A stretch of 64,000 nucleotides of DNA, taken from positions 1 through 64,000 of the forward strand of contig QPFY01000024.1 of NCBI GenBank assembly GCA_003665825.1. Direction: 5' to 3'. The first letter of the stretch is position 1. The number at the start of each line of letters is the position of its first letter. This document shows, in pieces, positions 46,559-56,680 of this stretch. The stretch is from Microbotryum silenes-acaulis (lineage: Eukaryota > Basidiomycota > Microbotryomycetes > Microbotryales > Microbotryaceae). A program made the translations under genes and the position numbers. Below the pieces are notes generated by a model. The model was not told where the DNA came from, did no database searches, and saw nothing but the letters and a program-made list of their open reading frames with translations.

Positions 46559-47087
46559 GAACGATGATGGTGTCCGGAATAGCTCTGCTCCACCGAGACG
46601 GTCAGGGGACGAGCGACGAGTGCGTGAACAGAGGTGAGAAGGTGAAAGGCGGAATTGTGGAGGTGACGCGCCTCGACGCGCCAACGCGTGCGAACGCTTC
46701 CAGAGGCTCCCAGAGGCTCCAAGTCAGCTGCTTCTGTTTGGGTCCTGTACGGCGCCTTCCTCTCTCCTCTTCCACTCACGCACGGTCACTCGTACGATGT
46801 CAAAGGCTGTCAGGACCCTCGAAACGATCGCCTAGACTGCCTTGCCTGCCTTGCCTGCCCGGAGAGCGCTCACGGTGAGTGAACCAGCCTGGTGCAACCC
46901 AACCCCATCTCACTTCTCACCCTGCGCCTTGGCTCTTGGTAACTCATCACACCGGAAAAATGTATCTCGTGTATCCCACAGCTTCCTCGTGCATCGTACA
47001 TCTCGCTCGATCACCACTTGGAAGATCCCGGTGCGACGTCAGTGTGCTCAGGAGCAACCGCACCATCATCGAGCCCCTATCGTCAAC
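46559..47087. promoter_or_regulatory. divergent ORC5/NBS1 promoter with ACGCG (MCB-like) cluster
   Basis: 529 bp between the start codons of ORC5 (minus) and NBS1 (plus). Three ACGCG cores lie within 24 bp at 46666-46670, 46676-46680 and 46684-46688; the last is a full ACGCGT Mlu I cell-cycle box. MBF binds such clusters upstream of G1/S genes in yeasts. Two short tandem duplications, CCAGAGGCT (46700-46720) and TTGCCTGCC (46840-46858), are also present. Confidence 0.5.
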
Positions 47088-50000
47088 ATGGTCTGGGTAT
47101 TACACGGAACCGTCGACTGTAGAGCCGAGAGTAAGTTTCACTCCCCGGCTCGCGCTCGATCAACTCATCGGTCCCGATTTTGACATCTCGTGCTCACTCG
47201 CTTCTCTCCCGGAGACAACAGCTGCGCCTGAACTCAACTCGATCCCACCTCGCTCGTCACATCTTCTCCGTCCAGGGCGTACCTACCGTCTGGGTCGACT
47301 ACCCAATCAAGCTCAAAAAGTCAAGAACCGATTGCACGACTTTTACCTCAACTCGTCCAAGATTTCAAAGTTGGGCACCTGGGAAACGACCATCCCTTCG
47401 CTCTCGGACGGCGCATCCTCGTGGGCGTACGAGGACGATCCCACCAACCCCAAAAACCTCGATCCGTACCCCTTGATCTTGAAAGGAAAGGTCCAGCACC
47501 GCGGATCGGACGGCAAGCTCACGGCCATCGATGGGGAAAGCGTTAATGTCAAATCTGGTGACAGCTTCGCCTTTGGCGCCATCTACGAGATGACGTGAGT
47601 GGCGCGAGAAAAGTTGTGACGCCGAGATTGGCAAGCGACACTGAACTCATGGATGGTCTCCGACTGCTCCGCTCACAGCTTTGAGTGGGTCCCCCTCATC
47701 TTTGCGATTTCTTCGGCCACAGTCGCCAAGAAGAGCATTTACGCCGATTTGGCTAAATCAGTCGGTGAGTGTGATCAGAAGCAGCTCTTGGCAAGTCCGG
47801 ACTGAATAATCGATATACGCCACAGGCTTCAAGATCGCCTACAAGACGTTCCGACCCCACCATACCCATTACCTCACCAAGAAGCTGACGCCCAACGCCT
47901 CGCTCATGAGCGCGGCTCTTGTCGGATCCCATGTTGCCGATCCAAGTTACCTCGACAAGTTAGCGGCCTGTACGACGTATGCAACCCCTCCAGCTTCCGA
48001 AATGCCTCCGCCTCGGCCCCAAGGCGCCGACAAAGACTCGGCGGTCGTACTCGCGTGGGAAGCCCAAGTCTACGAGGCGCATCCGGGCGCCGGATCGGAC
48101 CCCGAGCATTGGTGGGGCAAGAGCATCCTCGAAGCCGATTGGTCCGTGTTGCCGAGTCCAAAGGAGTGTCCGTGCAACGTCGATCCGCAATTCCCGACGG
48201 GGACGACGGAGGGCTGGTCCCCGAACCCGCAGCGAAGGACGATGTTTCGCGACGTCATTGCCTTGCCTTTCCAGGAGGACGTGAGTATCTTCGTCGCCAC
48301 GAGGAGTCTCAAGGAGTTTGGACTGACTCGTTGTTTCTTGCTCGTTTGTTCGGTTCGTTCCTGCTGCGCCCCAGCCCGAGGGTGATCCAAGTGGCCTGCT
48401 CGAACTCGGTGGTGCTCATCTCATTTCACGCGACATGCTGCCTCTCGATCGACCAATCTCAGCCCTTCGCCATGCGATCGACGACTACAAGCACGTCAAA
48501 GGTTTCGAGAAGGATCTCCGGTTTGCCATCATACCTCCTGAAGGTTTCGAGCCCCTTCCGGCGCCGAATGAACCAGCCAAATTCAAGACGGTGCGCCAGC
48601 TGGCCCAAGCGTGAGTCCGCATGGATGTTCCGCCGAGATAGAGGAAAGACTGAAGGCGTTTTGGTATGACGTGTAGTCTTGGAGAAGCCAAGTTCGTTGG
48701 ACATCCGATGATCGACTTGCTGCAGGCCATTTACGACGCCGACCCCGCACAGCTCTTGGGACCTCTCGTGATGGTACCTCCGACCCCGTCTCCTGAGGTC
48801 GAAGGGAGCCCAGTTGCTGGTGCGAGTCTCAGTCGTTTGACGGCGACAACGAGTGATCACATACCTCTCCCTTCGAGTGAGCTCCAGTACACCCTGGGGG
48901 ATCAATCAGCACCGTCGACGGCTGCAGTGCAGACGCAGGCACCAGCGTCTGCAGAGGAAGCAGCTTCAGCGCCGGCTCCGACGATCGTTCGTAGAGTAAG
49001 CAACCAGAGGTTTCCCTGGGTTCTCCTTTCGGTCAGCTGCTTGCTCATCTACCACTTTGCATCTTCTCGCAGCTCAAGCGACACAGACGTGACGCTCCGA
49101 GCAAACTGGATGAGCTCTTTGGTCTCGACAAACCGTCCGCCGCCGAAGAGGATGAACCCCCTTCGCATGCCCAAGAGCCCGACCCACTTCCCTCCGTATC
49201 TCTCCTCGCCGCTTCTACCGTGGAAATTGACGTACCTTCATCGTCTCAAACGGTCGGAGAGATTACTTCCAAGCCCGCGCCAACGGCTCGAAGGTTCCTC
49301 AAGCGTCGAGCCGTGAGCGGTGATCCACCCTCCAGTCTCTTCGATGAAGTCGGCAGCTCCTCTTCGTCCGTTCCCGAGGCGAAAAGAACAAGGTACGATT
49401 CCATGACGAGGGAGGCAAGGTTGAGGAAGATCCAGGAAGAGGATGATGCCGAGGCTGCCAAGGAATTGGAGAGGAAGCGCGCGGGTAAAGTCATTCCGCC
49501 TGATGATGTGGAGGTGGTGGTGGAAGTGGTGACACCGAAAGCGGGACGCGGACGCAAGAGAGCAATCGACCAAACTGCGGAAGAGGGAGATGGGGAGGAA
49601 GATGAGGAAGATGGCACCCCGAAGAAAGGGAAGGGGCGAGCCAAGACGGCTTCGAAACGAGCTCGATCGGAGAACGCACAACCGGCCGTCGTTGTGGACG
49701 ATGAAGAGGAGAATCGACGGTCTACGGGCAATGCATCACCGCATAAATCACAGGGTGCGAAGAAGAAGGGCAAAGGCAAGGCGTCGAACCAGGTTATCGA
49801 TGATGAAGCCGGGGTCGAGCAAGCCCCCGTACTGCTTCAGGTCACGTCAAGACGAGGTAAAGGCAAAGCCGCGCTCATGGAACAAGAGCTGAACGACGAC
49901 TTCAACCGACTCAAGATCGTCAAACCCAACTTCAAGAAGATGAACGCCCTCGAGCGCCACCGTATGACCTGGGACGAAATCGACAGCAAGGAAGAGCACA

Positions 50001-51176
50001 TGCGCCTTGTTCGGAATGATCAAGAACAGCGAGAGGAGCAAGATGTCGACGACCCCAATCTTTGGGCGGGAAAACCTCATGGCATGTTCGTCGTCAAGAA
50101 GGTTCACTTTCCGAGGCCGCAGACGCTCCAGCCACGATTAGAAGATACGGGTCAATGGGCGGGGAGGGCGAACTTCAAGGCTTTCAAGGTGAGAAAGTCG
50201 ACGCGCAGAGCCCGCGAAAGGGCCCTTTTTGACGAGTTCTGTGCGTTGGTTTTTTACTCGTAGCCCAAGGAAGCTCTGGGGACGGCAAATGAACGAAGCG
50301 AGCCCCGGCCTCCAATCCGTCTCGCCCCCATCAAACGCGCCGACTATGGCCTCGGCAAAAGTAAGTTTCGCTAAACTGGGGCATCTAGGCATGTTTATGA
50401 ATTTACGATCCTCCCCCCCCCCCCCCCGCCCCCCCCCCCCCCCCCCCACCCACCCGCGGTGTAGGCTACAAAACGAAAGGCAACCGCAATCCGGGCATGC
50501 TGGGTACTCAGTCGCAGATGCAAAGCCAATCGCGTCAAGTCGACGACGACGACGATGACGACTTCGACTTTGGCATGGACAGTGATGGCTTCCAGCCGAT
50601 GCTCAACTTTGGATCAACCGCGAAGGCCAGGACCGCTGCGGCGACCAAGTCGACCAAGAGCAGTAGTACAAACAGCAAGAGCAAAGATGGAAAAGATAAA
50701 GGCAAAGGCAAAGGCAAAGGCAAAGGCAAGGCCAAGATCGCACAAGTTTCCATAGAATCTGATGATGATCCTTTCAGTTCGGACGACCTGCGCCCGAGTC
50801 GTGCCGTCATCAGCGATGTCGAAGAAGTGGACGAGATGGACGTCGACGATAGCGATACCGCAGCATCGAGGTCGACTGCTAGCAAGAGGAGGGGCAGGTC
50901 GGCTCCCAGTCAAAGTGGATCGAGTATGACGGTGAAGCAGCCAAGCTTGTCGCGCGCATCGACGACCACTCGCCAATCTCGTGCTAAAGCTCCGGTCGTT
51001 CGAACGCCGAGCAAGATGACAATTACGGTGCTCACTGACGACAACGATGACAGTGACTCGGGGTTGACGTTCAAGGTAAATGATGGTTTTGGTGACTACT
51101 GAGCACCCTTCTCAGGAATATATGCTGATCTACAGTAATTCAACAGGGGTTTGAGACGAAAAAACGCAAGCGCTAG
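47088..51176 (+). CDS. NBS1: Nbs1/nibrin-type subunit of the MRN DNA repair complex
   Basis: Partner of Mre11-Rad50 in double-strand-break sensing and of Tel1/ATM activation. 1121 residues from ten exons: 47088-47130, 47222-47594, 47679-47764, 47826-48280, 48375-48610, 48677-48995, 49073-50188, 50264-50360, 50465-51075, 51147-51176. It opens MVWVLHG, then LLRPGRTYRLGR and VKSGDSFAFGAIYEMTFEWVPLIF (FHA-like). Next come two BRCT-like units (SATVAKKSIYADLAKSVGF...HTHYLTKK and GLLELGGAHLISRD). The long C-terminal half is charged and disordered. It contains NFKAFKPKE, matching the Mre11-binding NFKKFKK motif, a run of acidic residues with FDFG, a KG repeat from an AAAGGC microsatellite, and the terminal FKGFETKKRKR that may serve Tel1 binding. 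The FHA serine-histidine signature is not conserved. It is divergent from ORC5. Confidence 0.88.
50413..50447. repeat. poly-C tract with one G
   Basis: About 35 nearly uninterrupted C (a single G near 50428) inside intron 8 of NBS1 (50361-50464), ending about 17 nt before the 3' splice site. It takes the place of the usual polypyrimidine tract. The other strand is poly-G. Its length is likely to be unstable and hard to sequence. Confidence 0.95.
50699..50732. repeat. AAAGGC hexanucleotide microsatellite in NBS1
   Basis: Five to six tandem AAAGGC units in frame in exon 9 of NBS1, encoding alternating Lys-Gly. Length changes would add or remove KG pairs without breaking the frame. Confidence 0.9.
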
Positions 51177-53018
51177 CAAGCGAATTCGAGGCAGGGTCTC
51201 ATCCAGTGGCTTTGAGTACAAAGAGCCCATGGGTTCTGGCTTGAAATACCCTTTTTGCACTTGTACATCGCACATTTTCGCCGTCTTCGGCAGCAGTGAC
51301 TTGGGTAAAGTAAGGGTTGGCAGGGCGCGGAGTTGCATAGGATGTCTTTTCCGAGGCTTCATCGGGTGCTTGCAGGGAGCTCTCCGGATTTTACTTTTTC
51401 TGTGTGAGCTAGCTCGCAGCTCGCTTTCTTGCGTGGGAAGACGGACATCCTGATTAGGGTTCTTGAGATCGTACCTTTGGTCTTGCAATCCTGCAGCAAT
51501 ATACGTATCTGGTGGGGTGTACGCGTAAACGTTTGCCTCCAAAAATCACATCAGAAGGCGATCTGACACTTCATCTGAGCTCGGCGCCAGGGGTCAATAT
51601 TGGATGACGACAAGCTCGCCGAGCGTTATGTATGGCGAAGACTTGCTGTCGGGCTTTAGAAGACTTCGGGGTATGCTGTAGAAGTTGATAATGGTTACAG
51701 CGCAAAGGATGCCTTTTTGCCATCGGCGTTGGAAAAAATATTAGAAAGGACTGCGACCAGCGGTACCCTCGGAGATATTCCCAGTGGTGCTGCCACACCA
51801 AAAGAGCGCCACAGCTTCCCTCTGCAAGACAGAAGGCTTTGTTTCTGACCTAAGATACGATGGACTGCATCTTCGGATGTTGTCATCATTGCGGTCAGAG
51901 GGGTGGTACCCCTTTCGAAATTTGGTTCTGTCAAAATCGTTACCCAAGCAGTGATCAGCATCGTCTCGGCGGGCGCGTCACTGCGACCCTTCGGGGGCAT
52001 TCCGCCTTCCCTTTCTTCTCCCGGGCGCTTCGGAGAGATCGTCCCGAGCGGGCGACAATCGGATGCGTGACAAGCCACATCATTGCAGTGACGTCTGTGA
52101 CCGAAGTGATAGCGCATGGGGCAAAGGTGCGGTGGCCCAGGCGCTTTTGAGACATCGCAAGATAGGCGTTGCTTTGCATTCGAACCCCTTATAGATGGGA
52201 TCGTCGTTTGCAGCAGCAACTCAGCACACCTGCCAGGAGAGGCTTTGCAATTGTCTCAAAACTCCAGGCCACATGGAAGGCTCTTACCCGGGATGGCAAT
52301 TAAAACCAGTGAATACTGTCCATCATCTTTCGATGAGGAAAGTTTGATTTTCTGCCTATCAGGCCTCGGCCTCCTGCCGGCGCTGAAGGGCCCGTCGTCA
52401 GCTCAACAAGGGGGAGTCAGCATCCGGCGCGCCAAGAGGACCAAAGAGCGAACGCCGCACCCTCGCCACGAAGTACTTCCCTTTGATAGTTCAATGTCGC
52501 GTATACCCAGACAAGTGTTGCAACGTAAGCGCGCTCTTTGCGTCAGTATCTATAAATGGATACCTTGACACTTGTCAGCGACTGCGAGTCAACCATCGGA
52601 GAACTGTTGCCGAAGATTCGAACGACCCTTCAAACTTTGCCTCTTGGCTTCTTCCCATCCGCCCTAGAAGTCGACCAAAACATATCCCGCGCAACACTCT
52701 ACCCTTCGAGATCTGAACCTAGTTTTAGATAAGCTTCCCACGAAGTGTCTCGTCTACCTCTGATCGATCCGCCTGCCTCCGATCTTGCACCGCCTCGAAC
52801 TCTAGCTACTAGCGCCGGGCAACCCGCTTTCCCTTTGTTGCACCCGGCCGGCTTCCGAGCCCGCTCACACGCTCGCCACCTCGTGACGACCATCGGTCCC
52901 CGAGGGGCATCTCGAGTCCGAGCCTGAGGCAACAAACAAGTGCACGGAGCGCAATTCGAACACCTTTGCCCCCACCCCGTCGACCTTGACCTCCGCTTTC
53001 TCTTTCCGCTCCTGCCTT
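51177..53018. other. 1.8-kb region without a recognisable gene
   Basis: Frames on both strands lack family signal and mostly lack an ATG. This is the longest gene-free stretch after 20464-22324. The last about 100 bp before 53019 are pyrimidine-rich and serve as leader for the small CaaX gene. A non-coding RNA cannot be excluded. No repeats or tRNA were seen. Confidence 0.45.
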
Positions 53019-53557
53019 ATGCCGGTCCCAATTCGCTTCTCCCGCGACTACGTATCCATGAGCACCCTCGACTCGTCCCCCAACCCCCAACTCATCTCCA
53101 TGAACCCTGCCCAAAAACTCCCGGTTGGATCACGGTACGAGTCCGTACCCCATCTAGGACCCGGGACAGCGGTCTATGTTCGTCAACCAACTCGATCTCA
53201 ACTTGTGAGTTTACTTTCCTGCTGGTGTCCGTGGAAAAGGGGCTCATATTCTACTGGGGCCGCTCCGCGCGAACAGAAAGCAAACTCGGGCTTGTTCTCC
53301 AACCCAAACCGGGCATTCTACATTCCTGACCCAGAAGGAAAACCTGTGAGTACATGGCCACAACTTTCGCAGAGAAGCTACTATGGCCGTTCCAATATAC
53401 TGACTCTGCCCCCCCAATGTCGGGTGTCGTTGTCCAGTTCGTTGACGTCGACGGCGTCGAATCCGGGCCTCGATGGATCCTCATTGACCCGCAAGGCAAA
53501 GTCGGTTCTGACGACGGAAAAAAGCACAAGGAGGAAAGGGGGTGCTGGATCATGTGA
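53019..53557 (+). CDS. small protein with C-terminal CaaX box (predicted prenylated), unknown family
   Basis: Three exons, 53019-53204, 53277-53345 and 53438-53557, all in phase 0, give 124 residues. The last intron has a good donor (GTGAGT), a TACTGAC branch point and a CAG acceptor. The N terminus is basic and Pro/Ser-rich with GPGTAVYVRQPTR. The middle has SNPNRAFYIPDPEGKPFVDV, then VESGPRWILIDPQGK. The end is a Lys/Glu-rich stretch followed by GCWIM, a CaaX box whose final Met predicts farnesylation. A polybasic stretch before a CaaX box is typical of membrane-targeted small proteins. It is not a G-gamma subunit (no heptad region) and not a typical short pheromone precursor. Start alternatives in frame are 53058 and 53100. 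The flanking frames are long enough that a real gene is likely, but no homologue is recognised. Confidence 0.6.
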
Positions 53558-53822
53558 TAGCGCCTTTCGCATCATTCGACCGTGAATCACTTGAGTCGAT
53601 GAAGCTCGTTTCTCCGGGAGTTCGCCAAGCTTCCCCTTGTTACGGGCGTACTATGTGTTTCTATTTTGTGATGTTTTTCATATGATTATAGCCTATACTT
53701 TATTAGTATTCGTCGCAGCTTGCATTAATACCTTCCGTGCCCATTCAAATACATCAGCTCCACTTCTTCCAGGCCTGCGAAGGCGAATGACGGCGCCTCC
53801 CCCAACTTCCGCATATGACATG

Positions 53823-56383
53823 TCACCCCCAGACGAGGTTCCCACCGAAAGCTACCCATGAGATGGCAACCACCAGTAGACTGATTCTCAAGGCCCATAA
53901 CCCCCTCCGAGTTTCCGCAGCGCTGGCACTTCCCTTTCTTACACCCTCACTGTGACACGAGATGGGCGGCAGTAACGACGGAGTTACGTGATCTTCCAGC
54001 TCTGGATGCAGCTCGTTCTCGGACTTGATGCGATCTGTGTCCACGGAAGCGAGATTTTCCTCGACAGTCGGTACGAGTCCATACTCCATCCCCCGATGAT
54101 CGTCTTCAGATCGATCGCGTTCGAATCGAGCGAGCGAAGTCCACCACCAGATAATCACCCCGAGCTGGAGCTCGCAGAACAGCAAAAGCAAGCTCACGGC
54201 GAAGAGCGCACTCGCTCGATCCTTATCCGCACCCGTCACATTGGGGGATTCGAATGCCGAATGAGGGGTTGAGAGGATCGCGGCGGTGATGGTCTGCGAA
54301 ATGACGGCCCCGGCCATTTCGAGCGATTTATGTAGGCCTAAGGCTGTCGAAGTTTGGCTGTGGAACGGGGACATCAGCAATCAATCAGAATAAGTGGGAC
54401 CGGACAAGCATGGAGAAGATGACGTACTGTCGCTCGACGATACGGGGAACAACAACAACGAGCAGCAAGGGACCACCTCCTATCCCGATAGCCGACGGTG
54501 TCAGCGCGAGGTAGTGGGGTACGACGGAAGTGAGCTACAGGTGTGAGAATTTGAAATCTGTTGAGCATGCGTGAGCTCTTCCAGTGGAGAAACCGGAGAG
54601 ACGAGTACTAACGCTAAGTAGAATGATGTAGGTTGCGGAGATGGAAAGGGGCACAGCCATGTACAGTCTTGCGAGGATGCTTGGACGGCGATCCAAGGCC
54701 CACCCGATGACGGGGTACAGCTATAAGTTTTTAGTAATAGGTTCTCCAGTGAGTACGATGCCTGAATTTGTTCGGCCAGATCAGAGGGCCTCACCAGTGT
54801 GCTCGAAAACAATATTTGAGAGGCGGAAGACGCGGCCTGGGACTCCGTGATTTGGTATATGGACATCAAGAGCGATGTCGAGAGATGAATGGTGGAGTAC
54901 CATCCCCCAGCAAGGAAGCAGACCGCGATGTAAAACCAGAACAAGTCGCCAAAAAGGGATGACTCGGATAGGGGTACCCATCGGCCATGATCGTCTTTAA
55001 GCTGATGGCGCGGATCGGCGGCGGGAAGCGTTCGCTCCACCATGCTGTAGAACAGACAGCACAAGAAAGAGAACATGGCGAGGAAGGTGGCGATGATGAA
55101 AGGAAGCCGAGGTGAGATTTTTGATAGTGGCTGCGCCGTGATCGAAGCCAGAAAGGCCGACTGTGAATACCACGGGCGAGATTAATTGACGTACTTCGAC
55201 TTATGACTAGATAGGTAGACACTGCAGCGTACAAATTTTCCCAGCAAGAGGCCGATGGCGACGGTTCTCGCCATAGTGGTTGAGTTCGAGGTGTTATGGC
55301 GCAGGATGATTGACTCCTGAACAACGGCAATAGGAGCAAGGCCGAGGCCGAAAATAAACAGGCCTGAAATCTACAAACACATCCAGGCCAGCGTATTAGT
55401 GCGCAAAACTGATCGTTCATAGCACGTCTGGTGTTGTGACTGACCATGGTGCCGACGGAACGTACCCCACCGCCCTCCCCGTCATCGAGCTGACCGTAGA
55501 CAACGAGCAGAAGGCCACACAGTACGATGGCGGTCGAAAAGAGCCCCACCTGGTGTATACGGATCAATTCATATCAAGCTCGGCTTCGGTGCCTGTCATG
55601 AGAAACACATCAGGAAAACCTTACCCTGGCAGCTCCAAATCTGCCGTGGCAATCGGGATTTTCCAGTCAGCACAGTCGTAGAGTCCGAAGTAGTCCACTT
55701 TGCGGGTAAAAATCGTTTTGTATTTGACTTACTTTGGGACCAGCAATCCTGAGATGAGAGGCGTTATTGTGTTTGACAGCTCAAACGACGAGATGAGGGC
55801 TTTGAGCGTGGAATCAAGTGCGCCCGCGGAGTCAATAACGGAATGCTGCGAGACGGCCCACCCCCACATCGCAGCAGCCCCAGAGTGCATGAAACCACGC
55901 AGCCGGAGGTGCAACGTGGGGCGCGACTCACACGAAAAGTTGGCTTCGGACGTTTTGAGTGAGTGCTTCAATGGACCGAGTAGATATGCACCATAATGCT
56001 ATTGCAATACGAGCGATATCCCAGCTTAGCCATCGCATGGTGCACCACATACCCCAGCCCGTACGGGGAGCCTACCGACTCACCGAACCAATGGCAAGCA
56101 GGCCGGCCAGCGCAAGCAGTATCCGTCGTATCCTCTCTTGTTGTGCCAAGCTCATGCCATCTGCTGGTGCACTGAGCAGGCCTCTCACGCGCGGCACCTC
56201 ATCGTCCTCGTCGCCGACCCACACGTCTCCTGTCCGGAGCGCTTCTTCGTCATCGAGCGGCTGCGGGGTCGTACCGCGGTGATCCCCCAGTGTGAGGTGG
56301 TCGCCCGCAGTCAGAGACAGCTCGAGGTCATCCTCGAGGTCCCAGTCCGTTGAGAGGCCTGGTCGATGATGTCGACGCTGCAT
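53823..56383 (-). CDS. MFS transporter, MFSD1-like
   Basis: Predicted 602-residue major facilitator; animal MFSD1 is a lysosomal transporter of small peptides, and fungal members are poorly studied. Ten exons in transcript order: 56084-56383, 55932-55998, 55733-55799, 55625-55640, 55445-55549, 55233-55370, 54795-55160, 54613-54720, 54428-54534, 53823-54357; the sum is a multiple of three. An acidic cytosolic head of about 80 residues (with DDEEAL) precedes helix 1. SHYGAYLLGPLKHSL is followed by SSFELSNTITPLISGLLVPKFGAARVGL, the first MFS half. GLLLGKFSAFLAS and PLSKISPRLPFIIATF follow, and YPVIGWALDRRPS is the start of the second half. The last exon carries a charged loop and a terminal helix. 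One exon is just 16 nt. A dileucine-like sorting signal was not checked. Substrate unknown. Confidence 0.85.
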
Positions 56384-56680
56384 TCCAGTTGCTCCTCTCG
56401 AAGGCACTGACAGCCCGCACACGCACAGCCTTGCCGGCGTTGGTGCGGATGATACGGTGCTAAACGCCTGTCGTGCGAGATCACAGAGCGACACCCCCGG
56501 CAGCTCCCCCGGCAGCGTCCGGTCCACCTCGAGCGGAGGTCCGAGCGCGACCGTTTCATGCGCAAGCTCCACATTTCACTGGACGAGCGGGCGATCGCGT
56601 GTCACTTTGCGCCTACATCCACCCCGTTACACCGCGTCGACTTTATAGGTTGCGCGCATCTGGACGGTCTCCAGGAGGTA
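56384..56680. promoter_or_regulatory. divergent promoter, MFSD1-like and Afi1-like genes
   Basis: 297 bp between start codons. A TTTATAGG box at 56642-56649 lies about 35 bp before the preferred Afi1-like start. An in-frame ATG at 56558 would add 41 residues, but it lies upstream of that box. Confidence 0.4.

Noticed and set aside
51695..52219. 174-codon minus-strand frame in the empty region
   Set aside because: Starts with a non-ATG codon, no homology pattern, no neighbouring exons.
52116..52568. 150-codon plus-strand frame upstream of the CaaX gene
   Set aside because: Mixed composition without hydrophobic core or motif; could be chance at this GC content.
53019..53557. Mating pheromone precursor or G-protein gamma subunit
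   Set aside because: The CaaX end fits both, but there are no tandem short peptide repeats, no gamma-type heptads, and no receptor or homeodomain genes nearby.
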